Translations under genes and position numbers: made by a program
The notes under the pieces: model-generated
Database searches by the model: none
Seen by the model: the letters and a program-made list of their open reading frames with translations, nothing else
What the model was told of the DNA's origin: nothing
NCBI RefSeq assembly: GCF_006874425.1
Contig: NZ_VIJZ01000005.1
Coordinates: 62,001-126,000, forward strand
Origin: Paenibacillus ottowii
GTDB taxonomy: Bacteria > Bacillota > Bacilli > Paenibacillales > Paenibacillaceae
Length of the DNA: 64,000 nucleotides
Reading direction: 5' to 3'
In this document: in pieces, positions 7,974-16,034 of the stretch
Layout of the letters: every line of letters begins with the position of its first letter
How positions within the stretch are numbered: position 1 is the stretch's first letter

Positions 7974-8675
7974 TTAGTAAAAATCAAAGTAACCTCGCCA
8001 GGCCCCTTCATTCTGAAGCTTGGCAAAATAAAAGCAGCCCCCGTCGACAATGTTCAATCCAGCTTTGGCATCTGACGCAATCTGAAACACAAATTCACAG
8101 CCTTCGCCAAAGTCGATGCCTGATTGAATAAAGCTGGGATAGCCACCGATTTTGTGAACCACATGGATTCCCTCTACAATGTCCTCAAAATAGTCGGGTT
8201 CCTCTTCATCCATGTTGTTGATGGCATCACCATACTCTTCAGGGATGTCTTCCCCGTCCCAAACGGGATAGTCATTCTCTAGGAGCTCAGGGAATAACGG
8301 GAATGCCTTGATGTGCATGAATGCTGGACCAAAATCTTTTTCAACCAAATCCTCTACCGACGTATACTCACGAATACACATATATCCTTCCATGTCCTCA
8401 TGATCCAGTACATCGGGAGACAGGAAGACCGTCAACAGCTTGACATCACGCATAGCTTGAGGAACAAAAGGCATGGCAGACAAATACAATTGCATGATCG
8501 GAGCCATAGCATTCCCCTGTACATCAATGGGTTGTTCTTCCGCCGGCAAAGCCACTGTAACTCTGCCAATCCAGCTCTGTTCCAGGGAATCTAACGGTCT
8601 GTGGCCCCCTGTATGAAAAATAGTAGCTTTACGCTTTAGAATCGTTCTTAGCTTCTCGATAGAGTTGCTGGACAA
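7974..8675 (-). CDS. DUF1963 (YwqG-like) protein
   Basis: The sequence resembles the DUF1963/YwqG family. Typical features are the C-terminal HKIGGYPSFIQ block followed by FVFQIASD and GGCFYFAKL. In Bacillus subtilis ywqG lies beside the ywqHIJKL LXG toxin locus, so the family recurs near type VII toxins. An extended ribosome site AAAGGGGTGAT suits a TTG start at 8675; GTG 8684 overlaps that site and is less likely. It is second in the five-gene operon, about 20 nt after the ZipA-like gene. The biochemical function is unknown. Confidence 0.75.
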   Translation of the reverse strand: MSSNSIEKLRTILKRKATIFHTGGHRPLDSLEQSWIGRVTVALPAEEQPIDVQGNAMAPIMQLYLSAMPFVPQAMRDVKLLTVFLSPDVLDHEDMEGYMCIREYTSVEDLVEKDFGPAFMHIKAFPLFPELLENDYPVWDGEDIPEEYGDAINNMDEEEPDYFEDIVEGIHVVHKIGGYPSFIQSGIDFGEGCEFVFQIASDAKAGLNIVDGGCFYFAKLQNEGAWRGYFDFY

Positions 8676-8695
8676 CGAAATCACCCCTTTCTAGG

Positions 8696-9622
8696 CTAGA
8701 GTAGAAACGCAACAGCATACGAGCCTGCTTTAAATCCAAACTCACTTAATCGGTCTTCCATCTCTTGAATTTGACGAAGATAATCTTCCGGTACAGCTGG
8801 CAGATCCTGTTCATTGACTAATGTTCCGCCGAGTCTAGCGCATGCATATTCGGCACTTTTCCACATCGCCTCAAACACAACTTGCGGCTGCACTGTTCTT
8901 ACCACATCCATACTGAAAATCAAATCTGCAAACTGATCCTCTGCAAGTGTACTCAGCCAAAAAAATCCAGGCTCTGTTCCCGTATGTACGCTAAATAGTT
9001 CATCATTGCCTCCCGGGCCGTGATGGTGTGCATGGAAAATATCCATATCTCCCCACTCCATTCCAAGGCTCAGCATGACATCCCAAATGTCCGCTCCACG
9101 GTAAGATTGACCTTGATCCGCTACCAGTCTAAGCATGACAGTGTGTTCCCACTCATCTTCCTGATCTGTAAATGCTTGAAGTTTTTCCGCTTTTGCACGA
9201 GCATGGGCAGCATCCTCCCGAGGAAGCACACGAATGGTCCCCTTCTCCTGAAATCGCGCCGGTAGTGTGTTCATAAAATCAGCAACCTTGGCTTCTTCCA
9301 AACAAATCTGCATCTCTACATTATTGAATACATCCACACAAATACATATTTTATCATAACAGCATTCGCCTTCTAGTCTACGCCCGACGCCAGTCCATAT
9401 CTGCAAATCTTGAACATGCCCGTATACGATATATCCTTTGAGCAATTGCAAAATGTCTTCATCTGACAACGTAAAATCACAGAATTCCACATCTATCAGC
9501 CAGTAGATATTAGAATCAGGCTCCACTTCATGGATTCCTTTTATCATCTTTCTAGGCGCATGATCCAACTCTATGGCAAGAATGCTCGATACGTCCTCAC
9601 TCCCATACTCAGGCAAATTCAA
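8696..9622 (-). CDS. Protein with ZipA C-terminal-like domain
   Basis: Residues about 155-308 resemble the FtsZ-binding C-terminal domain of ZipA, including LGMEWGDMDIFH, then LFSV, then PGFF, a VFEAMWKSAEYACARLGGTL helix and a final helical segment. ZipA belongs to gammaproteobacteria, so a Gram-positive copy is unusual. There is no N-terminal membrane anchor. Residues 1-150 form an unrecognised acidic domain. The start is TTG 9622 with AAGGAGG eight bases upstream. It leads the five-gene operon. It may bind a different partner through the same fold; a division role is not implied. Confidence 0.6.
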   Translation of the reverse strand: MNLPEYGSEDVSSILAIELDHAPRKMIKGIHEVEPDSNIYWLIDVEFCDFTLSDEDILQLLKGYIVYGHVQDLQIWTGVGRRLEGECCYDKICICVDVFNNVEMQICLEEAKVADFMNTLPARFQEKGTIRVLPREDAAHARAKAEKLQAFTDQEDEWEHTVMLRLVADQGQSYRGADIWDVMLSLGMEWGDMDIFHAHHHGPGGNDELFSVHTGTEPGFFWLSTLAEDQFADLIFSMDVVRTVQPQVVFEAMWKSAEYACARLGGTLVNEQDLPAVPEDYLRQIQEMEDRLSEFGFKAGSYAVAFLL

Positions 9623-9776
9623 AACATACTCCTCCTTATTACCTGTTTTTTACTTTATAGTTTCCTATAACTCTCAATATATATTAAACTATAAACCACC
9701 AAGCACAAAATAGGTTAAAAGTGCTGGGTTGTTGAACATGACTCGTAGAAACTCAAAGCTTCGAAAGGAGAAACGC

Positions 9777-10526
9777 ATGATGCAAAAACTGTGGCAAAAA
9801 GGAAAAGCTCTGTCCCTGCCTATTATCGTGTCGGCATCGCTGATTTCTGGAGCGCTGTCTGTAAGTATACCTGCGGCCAATGCCGCTGCAACCAAGGAAT
9901 TGCTTCAGCTATCCGGACAGACGACTTACTTCGGAGAGGTTGTGAATGGTCAGCCGCACGGACGTGGTACGATCAAATGGAGCGAATACAAGCAGTATTC
10001 GGGCGATTTTGTGAATGGAAAACGCTCAGGAACTGGAAAATATATAAATCAATATACAGATGCAGATGGACAACATCATAAAGTCGTATACAACGGAACA
10101 TGGAGCAATGACACGATGAGCGGCAAGGGTACGCAGACTGAAAAGGTGACACAAATGGACGGAACGATACGTTCGAATGAGATCCAAGCGGGTACTTTTC
10201 AGAACAATGGATTACAGAACGGCTACCAAGTGATCCATGCTGTAGCCGACCCGGACTATAGCTTTACTTATAAAAATGGAAATGAAGTGCTAGCTATTTT
10301 GCACACTAATCGTGATCTGGTCCAAAGATGGCAGCAAGGAGAACTTTTCTCCGTAAATTATAAAAATGGCTCCGTCCAAAAGAAATATTCCATTTTCCCT
10401 GAAGAAATTGCTGCCAAAGAACGTCAACGACAAGCGGCCATCAAATATCTCAAGGGGATTACCGCCAAGGTCACCCCTCACTTGCAGCAGTTTGAAAAAC
10501 TGTCCAAGCAGGTCCCTCTGAAATAA
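9777..10526 (+). CDS. Secreted MORN-repeat protein
   Basis: The N-terminus is a signal peptide: a basic start, then a hydrophobic stretch of about 20 residues ending ANAAA near residue 36. MORN-like units follow (YFGEVVNGQPHGRGTIKW, YSGDFVNGKRSGTGKY and YNGTWSNDTMSGKGT). The C-terminal third is helical and charged. MORN repeats mediate binding to membranes or proteins. I chose ATG 9777 because GAAAGGAG lies six bases upstream. It is transcribed divergently from the five-gene operon and ends at a strong terminator. Confidence 0.8.
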   Translation: MMQKLWQKGKALSLPIIVSASLISGALSVSIPAANAAATKELLQLSGQTTYFGEVVNGQPHGRGTIKWSEYKQYSGDFVNGKRSGTGKYINQYTDADGQHHKVVYNGTWSNDTMSGKGTQTEKVTQMDGTIRSNEIQAGTFQNNGLQNGYQVIHAVADPDYSFTYKNGNEVLAILHTNRDLVQRWQQGELFSVNYKNGSVQKKYSIFPEEIAAKERQRQAAIKYLKGITAKVTPHLQQFEKLSKQVPLK

Positions 10527-10568
10527 GCTAGAATGCCGCACAATTTATAATTAGCCTCTACGCAAAAA

Positions 10569-10620
10569 GCCCTCTCTTTCTTATGGGAATATCTACAAGA
10601 AAGAGAGGCTTTTTCTTTTT
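10569..10620 (+). terminator. Terminator after MORN gene
   Basis: A long stem pairs CCTCTCTTTCTT with AAGAAAGAGAGG, followed by TTTTTCTTTTT on the plus strand. A run of A before the stem may let it work in both directions. Confidence 0.85.
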
Positions 10621-10799
10621 CATTATCGAAAACAAGTAAGAACTTCGGATCATAACAACTCCTACTATTCTCCCTGATATACTCTCATGAACTCATACAA
10701 ATGACTTATTTTTTGCATAAACCCCCTCCTTTTTTTGCTAACTAACGCTAGAATCACTAAAATATTAAGTAATTATTTTAATCATCCGAGGTGGACATC
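10621..10799 (+). other. Intergenic leader before WXG100 gene
   Basis: There is no gene here. The sequence is AT-rich and contains TAACTAACGCTAG and an AT-rich stretch that could hold the promoter. No confident -35/-10 pair was found. GAGGTGG, 8 nt before ATG 10800, is the ribosome site. Confidence 0.4.
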
Positions 10800-11885
10800 A
10801 TGGCTAAAATTATGGTTCCTCCTGAGAAACTAGAGGCGGTTTCCAGGCAGTTCGCACAGGCACGTGAGCTGGGGGCACAAATTTGCGGACAACTGTCACA
10901 GCAGATCCAAATGCTAGAAAATAGCTGGGCAGGAACGACACAGCAGCGCTTTTATCAGGATTTTCATAAAGCACGTGGACAAATGGACGCTTTCACTCAA
11001 ACGGTTGGTTCTGTCAGCGCAGAGCTGCGTTCGATTGCAGTAAAATTCAAGGAAACAGATGCCCAAGCAGACACGGGGATTAACCAAGGCGATCAGAGCG
11101 GACAGATGAAGAGCAGTGAAGGAACAACTTCCGGAAAAAAAGGAAAAGATCCAGCAGATATAGCCATTAACAGCCTGTCAGAGGCCAACAAGTGGCGGGG
11201 GCAACTTGGCTTTGCCGGAACAGCGATTTATAGCGGTCTGGCTTCCACACTTGTACTCACCAAAACAGTAGAATTCAAGAAAAGCCTGAAAAATCCCACT
11301 CGGGCGGTTATACATAATGCGGCTTGGGTGAAAGGCAAGGGTAACAATGCTTTTATGCGTAATTTGGGCAAAAGCATAAACCGCCAATTCGCTAAACCAG
11401 GTATTGTGATGAAGGGCTTGAAAGGCTTTGATCGTTTAGCTGGGAAGCTACAAATGGGTAAGCTCGGCCTTGGATTTAACAAAGCCAATAGCTTTCCTCA
11501 GTGGACACGGAACGTCATCGCAGGGGTAGAAAAAGGCCGTTACGGCATAGCTACACGCCAAATTCCCGGCATGATCGCCAAAAAACTATACCCTATTAAT
11601 GCCACCATGAATATTGTAGGCGAGGGAATCAACCTGGCTGGAAAATGGAAAAGCGGGACGCTTACCGGAACGGATGTGGCTGTATCCGCTTCTAACGTAG
11701 CGATTAAAACTGCCGCGACATATGGCGGTGCAGTTGTTTTGGGGTCCATAGGCGGTGCCATTGGCGGTCCGGTTGGTGCAGCCGTCGGTGCATACGTTGG
11801 CGGTACAGTGGGGAGCTGGGCAGGTGGAAAAGTCGCCAAATTCGCCGAAAAAGGGATACGCTGGGCCAGCAAGTTATTTAAATGA
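10800..11885 (+). CDS. WXG100-type protein with glycine-zipper C-terminus
   Basis: Residues 1-95 form a WXG100-like helical hairpin with the turn motif NSWAG (residues about 43-47), the hallmark of type VII (ESX) substrates. A linker and a basic middle domain follow. The C-terminus (about 300-361) is a hydrophobic Gly/Ala-rich repeat, GGAVVLGSIGGAIGGPVGAA and onward, typical of glycine-zipper membrane-inserting segments. The protein may be a membrane-active secreted effector. I chose ATG 10800 over GTG 10791 from ribosome-site spacing. No ESX core gene (EssC, YukD) lies in the window. The two genes downstream are probably co-transcribed. Confidence 0.8.
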   Translation: MAKIMVPPEKLEAVSRQFAQARELGAQICGQLSQQIQMLENSWAGTTQQRFYQDFHKARGQMDAFTQTVGSVSAELRSIAVKFKETDAQADTGINQGDQSGQMKSSEGTTSGKKGKDPADIAINSLSEANKWRGQLGFAGTAIYSGLASTLVLTKTVEFKKSLKNPTRAVIHNAAWVKGKGNNAFMRNLGKSINRQFAKPGIVMKGLKGFDRLAGKLQMGKLGLGFNKANSFPQWTRNVIAGVEKGRYGIATRQIPGMIAKKLYPINATMNIVGEGINLAGKWKSGTLTGTDVAVSASNVAIKTAATYGGAVVLGSIGGAIGGPVGAAVGAYVGGTVGSWAGGKVAKFAEKGIRWASKLFK

Positions 11886-11920
11886 TATATACACCTAACA
11901 GATGGAGAAGGAGCCTGACT

Positions 11921-12757
11921 ATGGATAAACAAACGGTAATTTTAACGCTTGAGGAACTGGGCTTTGCCTTGACCGCACTGGGCGCAGAAGATATGGCTTC
12001 TGGTCTGCTCCAATCCTATTACGGGGAACTGACTGAAGATCGCTGGGAATTGCTTTTTCACGCTGCAACACATAGCCTGATATCCAAGGGTTTGATGGAA
12101 CAGCGGGATGACGAACAACAGCAACTTGAATTTGATGAATTCATTGTTGATATGCTGGCTCATCTGGCACAAAGCCGTCAGATGCTGCGTGGATACAAAG
12201 AGCAGCAGGACAAGCAAAATACATTAACGATACACCATGGAAACGAACGTTTTCTATATCATTTTTCCAGCCACAATGAACTCCATTTCTTTCGCTGGTC
12301 TTCCCCAGAAGACTGGCATCACGACATTGATCAATTGTTTGGTCTGTCGGCTTCCAGCTTCAATGCCCACAACCAATACGTCGATTTGACAGAAGAGCAG
12401 TGGAATGAGCTGACCTCATCCAACTTCACAATGCAGCAATTGGCAACATGGAAGCTTCAAGTGTCGGATCAACTAATGATACAAGACTGGCGAGAGGATT
12501 TTAATCGAAATCACTGCAGCCTGGATAATTTGAGCCAGATGGTATACACAGATACAGATAAAGAGGGGCCTTCCGTTACAAATCTGCTATTTGTTCTTAC
12601 AGGAACGAATCATGTGTGGGTTGTAAGAAATACAGAACTGGATATGCAGGCCACCCCACGTCTGCGCATTGAAAGTGTGACCGAAGCTGACTGGAGAGAA
12701 CGGATCACTCACTTCATTCAGGCGTTTGTACCCGACGAGGCGGTATTCCGTGGATAA
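11921..12757 (+). CDS. Hypothetical protein downstream of WXG100 gene
   Basis: The 278-residue soluble acidic protein has a helical N-terminal half (LTLEELGFALTALGAEDMAS) and a beta-rich middle. I do not recognise a family. In position and fold pattern it recalls substrate-specific chaperones found beside type VII substrates, but no motif shows this. ATG 11921 follows AAGGAG with seven bases between. It overlaps the next gene by 8 nt (GTGGATAA), so the two are coupled. An immunity role is the main alternative. Confidence 0.7.
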   Translation: MDKQTVILTLEELGFALTALGAEDMASGLLQSYYGELTEDRWELLFHAATHSLISKGLMEQRDDEQQQLEFDEFIVDMLAHLAQSRQMLRGYKEQQDKQNTLTIHHGNERFLYHFSSHNELHFFRWSSPEDWHHDIDQLFGLSASSFNAHNQYVDLTEEQWNELTSSNFTMQQLATWKLQVSDQLMIQDWREDFNRNHCSLDNLSQMVYTDTDKEGPSVTNLLFVLTGTNHVWVVRNTELDMQATPRLRIESVTEADWRERITHFIQAFVPDEAVFRG

Positions 12758-13235
12758 AATTGTATACCGCAGATCTTTGGCATTTTGGAAAGCTTTGGGT
12801 AGCTTGATGTTTGTGCTGATTTGTCTGTTTCTGCTGCTGCTCATTTTTATCGACGAAGATATCTCTGCTCTGCAAATCTTTTTCTTTATTACGTCCGCTA
12901 TGGTCGGAATCCCTTTTTTCGGAAGTTATTTGGTAGTTTGTTTGAGCAGAACACTTCGCAAGAATACCTTCCTGTTCATCTTTGACGAACATAGTATTTC
13001 CGATGGTGTCCGAACTGTTCCGTGGTCTGCAATCACTAAAGTCGAATTCGAGGGAGCGTCCATTCGCAAATGGCTGCGTCCTCGCTTCCCCGCCTTTATT
13101 TTTCACTTGAATGATCGCAGCACCTGGGAAGTGAGCACCGATTATGTGCTGAACGATATGGAGCTGAATCAGACAAACAAACAACTTCGAAGTCTCATTA
13201 ATCAGTATGGCAAGCCGAAAACCAAACGTTCCTGA
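12750..13235 (+). CDS. Membrane protein with two spans and PH-like tail
   Basis: The 161-residue protein has two adjacent hydrophobic spans at about residues 14-35 and 44-66, then a soluble beta-rich tail (IFDEHSISDGVRTVPWSAIT) resembling YcxB-like or PH-like tails. The start is GTG 12750, with GAGGCGG about 6 nt upstream and overlap with the previous stop. As the partner of a WXG100 effector with a membrane-inserting tail, it could be a membrane immunity protein; this is inference. Confidence 0.7.
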   Translation: MDKIVYRRSLAFWKALGSLMFVLICLFLLLLIFIDEDISALQIFFFITSAMVGIPFFGSYLVVCLSRTLRKNTFLFIFDEHSISDGVRTVPWSAITKVEFEGASIRKWLRPRFPAFIFHLNDRSTWEVSTDYVLNDMELNQTNKQLRSLINQYGKPKTKRS

Positions 13236-13318
13236 ACATTGCCATGGTTGCAGCCAAACAATTTCCTTGCCCTGAGGATGACCCTTATAAAAAATCCCAT
13301 TCGCATTCCGGGTCATCT

Positions 13319-13501
13319 TTATCCCTTCGATTTGTGCTCTTTAACCTGCGATTCCTTCTTCCATGGCTCCATAACGCCTATACTCAAAAAGCCTTCACCA
13401 ATAGCAACCGCAACATGCGCCTCGTCCAATAAAAAGTTTGCAAAGGTAGTCGATGCAGGTCCCTTCGGCATCAGCTGACCCGATTTCCAGGTTTGTGACA
13501 T
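13319..13501 (-). CDS. Possible 60-residue protein of unknown function
   Basis: The minus-strand frame starting MSQTWKSGQL contains a coherent segment, FANFLLDEAHVAVAIGEGFL, and ends in a Lys-rich tail. It lies between two plus-strand genes, divergent from the DUF1541 gene. No good ribosome site precedes ATG 13501. The CsoR-like operator lies between the two starts and could control both. The frame could be noise, so confidence is low. Confidence 0.3.
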   Translation of the reverse strand: MSQTWKSGQLMPKGPASTTFANFLLDEAHVAVAIGEGFLSIGVMEPWKKESQVKEHKSKG

Positions 13502-13516
13502 ATTTTCGTTTCGCAA

Positions 13517-13536
13517 ATACCCCTATGGGGTATAAT
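13517..13536 (+). promoter_or_regulatory. CsoR-like operator overlapping a -10 box
   Basis: ATACCCCTATGGGGTAT (13517-13533) is a palindrome with the C-tract/G-tract pattern known for CsoR/RcnR family repressors (TACCC...GGGTA). TATAAT (13531-13536) overlaps its right arm. Repressor binding would block the promoter of the DUF1541 gene until metal such as copper relieves it. The regulator gene is not in the window. Confidence 0.6.
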
Positions 13537-13572
13537 TGAAATGAAAATACAATCTTAAAGGAGCTATTGAAT

Positions 13573-14130
13573 ATGAGAAAACAATGGGCTTTGCTTGCTG
13601 GTGCAGTCATGATTATTTTGAGCGGGTGCGGAAACAGTAACACGCCGAACCAGGAGCATACGACAAACAGCAGTCAACAGCACGATACATCGGAAATGAA
13701 CCACTCCACTTCCAGTGAGCTTCCTGCCGGACTACAAGAAGCTGAACATCCAGCCTTCAAAGTTGGCAGCCAAGCGATTATCCGAGCTGACCATATGCCA
13801 GGCATGAACGGCGCTAAGGCCACGATCGTGGGTGCTTATTCGACTACTGCTTATACAGTCTCTTATACTCCAACGATTGGAGGAGAAAAAGTGACTAATC
13901 ATAAGTGGGTTATTCATGAAGAGATTAAGGATGCAGGCAGCGAGCCCTATACACCGGGAACGGAAGTTATCTTGGCGGCAGATCATATGAAGGGGATGGA
14001 TGGGGCTAAGGCTACCATAGATTCCGCCGAACCAACGACCGTATATATGGTAGATTACACGCCGACTACAGGAGGAGAGCCGGTCAAGAATCATAAATGG
14101 GTGACGGAGAGTGAGCTTTCAGCCAATTAA
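13573..14130 (+). CDS. ydhK: YdhK-like lipoprotein with two DUF1541 repeats
   Basis: A lipoprotein signal ends in LSGCGNS near residue 19. A His/Ser/Asn-rich linker follows and then two copies of DUF1541, each starting GS/GTE-x-I-x-AADHMxGMxGAKATI and ending VxNHKWVxxEE/SEL. His and Met pairs in DHMPGM and DHMKGM could bind metal. The 185-residue length fits YdhK. ATG 13573 has AAAGGAG nine bases upstream, and the in-frame TTG 13567 is too close to that site. The CsoR-like operator points to a role in copper or related metal stress at the membrane. Confidence 0.85.
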   Translation: MRKQWALLAGAVMIILSGCGNSNTPNQEHTTNSSQQHDTSEMNHSTSSELPAGLQEAEHPAFKVGSQAIIRADHMPGMNGAKATIVGAYSTTAYTVSYTPTIGGEKVTNHKWVIHEEIKDAGSEPYTPGTEVILAADHMKGMDGAKATIDSAEPTTVYMVDYTPTTGGEPVKNHKWVTESELSAN

Positions 14131-14301
14131 AACTCTTGTATCACTGGTTGCTTATGACCACCAAAGGGAGCCGGCAATGGCTCCCTTTGTACGGATGGAT
14201 TGGGGTTTTGACGTGTTCATATTTATTTCCTTGGAGTCAGTTGATTTAACGCGGCATACGCAGAATGGCTGCCTTCAGTGCCTTAATCCCTTCTTCGCTT
14301 T

Positions 14302-14532
14302 TTAAATAATCCGACGGGGTTTCGTGCCAAGTGCGGGGACCTCCAGATCCATCCAAGTCAGCAAATATTCGCCCATGTCAGGCAGCAGCACAATCTGAAT
14401 CTCCTTTGGAATATGACTTTGGGCCACCTTTGCCCTTATCGCCGGATCTACCTGATCATATCGCTCCTGATAGATCTGGACCATGTGGGCCCAGCTTTCC
14501 GGTTTAAACTCTTTCAAATATATCTCTCTCAT
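14302..14532 (-). CDS. Hypothetical 76-residue protein downstream of ogt
   Basis: The small soluble protein begins MREIYLKEFKPESWAHMVQIY and contains a C-terminal LPDMGEYLLTWMDLEVP. I do not recognise a family. ATG 14532 follows AAGGAGG; a longer frame to 14610 overlaps ogt and lacks a ribosome site. It is the third gene of the adaA-ogt unit, 13 nt after ogt, so it may be induced with the alkylation response. Confidence 0.65.
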   Translation of the reverse strand: MREIYLKEFKPESWAHMVQIYQERYDQVDPAIRAKVAQSHIPKEIQIVLLPDMGEYLLTWMDLEVPALGTKPRRII

Positions 14533-14545
14533 CCATGAACCCTCC

Positions 14546-15031
14546 TTATGATCCCAGACAACGCTTCTCGTGCTGGAGCAACCATTCTTTTCTCCATAGG
14601 CCCCCTGCATAGCCAGTTAGTTTCTGGTTGGACCCAATAATTCGGTGACATGGAATCACAATGCTCAGCTTATTTTTGCCATTCGCACTGCCAACGGCTC
14701 GGATCGCTTTTTCATTTCCAATAGCAAGAGCAATATCTTTATAAGCTGTCGTTTTACCATAACCCACGTTCACCAGCGCATTCCATACTTTTTGCTGGAA
14801 GTCTGTACCTTCATAAGCATAAGGAAACGAAAACTCAAAGCGCTCGCCTTTAAAATACTCGTCAAGCTGGCTGGCGCATTCCTTTAATACTTGGACTGGA
14901 GCCTCTTCTATAACCCTCGTTGAAGGCTCATTCCGATTAGAGAACATAATAGAATAGACCGCCTCATGGGTGCCCTGTATCTCTATCTCTCCAATCGGTG
15001 ATACATAACTCAATGCATATAACTTGCTCAT
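14546..15031 (-). CDS. ogt: Methylated-DNA--protein-cysteine methyltransferase
   Basis: This suicide enzyme removes O6-alkyl groups from guanine. The active-site motif IPCHR is present, preceded by RAVGSANGKNKLSIVIPCHR and followed by YAGGLWRKEWLLQHE. The N-terminal ribonuclease-like domain is degenerate, as usual. I prefer ATG 15031 with GGTGAG upstream; ATG 15052, 2 nt after the adaA stop, is an alternative. It lies directly downstream of adaA, matching the Bacillus adaAB operon layout. Confidence 0.93.
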   Translation of the reverse strand: MSKLYALSYVSPIGEIEIQGTHEAVYSIMFSNRNEPSTRVIEEAPVQVLKECASQLDEYFKGERFEFSFPYAYEGTDFQQKVWNALVNVGYGKTTAYKDIALAIGNEKAIRAVGSANGKNKLSIVIPCHRIIGSNQKLTGYAGGLWRKEWLLQHEKRCLGS

Positions 15032-15054
15032 CAAAGGATACTCACCTTCCATTT

Positions 15055-15636
15055 CTAATTCCTATTCTTGTGCAACTTTCTATACTCACTAGGAGAACAT
15101 TGGTTCAAGCTGCGAAACGACTTATAAAAATTAGAGGGGCTTTGGAAGCCGGTCTCATAGCAAATTTCAAGATTCGTAAGATCTGTACTTTTAAGAAGGT
15201 AAGCTGCCTTATCTACTCTTATTTTTTCCAAATACGTACGCGGGGTTTCAGAGGTTTCCTGTTTAAAAATCCGATCCAAATAAAAAGGGCTTATTCCAAC
15301 ATAGTCCGCAATATCCTGCAATACTAGTTTTTCTTTATAATGATTGATTAAAAAAGCAACTACCTTCTGGACAAGCCTGATATACGGCGAATGTTCTGTA
15401 TGAGGCTGGCATCTTTTGCAAGCGCGAAAACCTGCTTTTTCCACGGTGTTTACATCCAAGTAAAACTCGACATTGATTTTTTTCGGCTTTCGGGATCGAC
15501 AGGAAGGTCGGCAATATATGCGGGTTGTTTTTACAGCGGTAAAAAACAACCCGTCATATTTACGATCACATGCTATAATTTTTTCCCACATTTCTTCAAA
15601 GGAAAGACTAAGGTGAGCCATGATCGAACATTCCAT
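15055..15636 (-). CDS. adaA: AdaA-like methylphosphotriester sensor and AraC-type activator
   Basis: The N-terminal Ada zinc domain has YCRPSC (first two Cys) and CKRC (second pair); the first Cys takes up methyl groups from DNA phosphotriesters. Residues about 90-190 form an AraC-type double helix-turn-helix (LQDIADYVGISPFYLDRIFK and ETGFQSPSNFYKSFR). At 193 residues it is like AdaA of Bacillus, which activates its own operon with ogt/adaB. ATG 15636 has AAAGG five bases upstream; ATG 15621 is an alternative. Confidence 0.93.
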   Translation of the reverse strand: MECSIMAHLSLSFEEMWEKIIACDRKYDGLFFTAVKTTRIYCRPSCRSRKPKKINVEFYLDVNTVEKAGFRACKRCQPHTEHSPYIRLVQKVVAFLINHYKEKLVLQDIADYVGISPFYLDRIFKQETSETPRTYLEKIRVDKAAYLLKSTDLTNLEICYETGFQSPSNFYKSFRSLNQCSPSEYRKLHKNRN

Positions 15637-16034
15637 CCTTTCTTTAGTTCATACTCATCTAGTTCAGGATTTTGCAAAATCCTCATATAAATGTGATGTA
15701 TTTGGTGATATATCTCATTCTAACAAGAGGCTGTATTGGTTTCGTCCTCATTCTTGCGTTTATGGTCTGTGTTAATCTAATTAAAAAACAGAAGATTTGG
15801 GCCTATGTATCTAATTGCAACTCACAAAATTGGAATAAAAATGGTTATTCAAGCGCTGTTCTATCCTATGTTTCTTATCTATAATCTTACTAAATCAATT
15901 CGAGTTAGATGCTAATCTACGCTGAGGTTTAAAAGTGTAGTTGGTGTTGCTACTTACTACTGACACAGCATCACTTTTTCTAGTTGTAACATTTCTTTTA
16001 GCCTTTCACAATTACATTATTAAGGAGGAGCTAT
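15637..16034. other. Intergenic region adaA / chitosanase
   Basis: This 398-bp divergent region holds the promoters of adaA and the chitosanase gene. A plus-strand frame of 70 codons (15672-15884) lacks a ribosome site and resembles no protein I know. The chitosanase ribosome site TAAGGAGGAG is at its right end. Confidence 0.5.

Noticed and set aside
15672-15884. 70-codon hydrophobic frame between adaA and chitosanase
   Set aside because: No ribosome site; the hydrophobic look comes from T-rich DNA in a promoter region.
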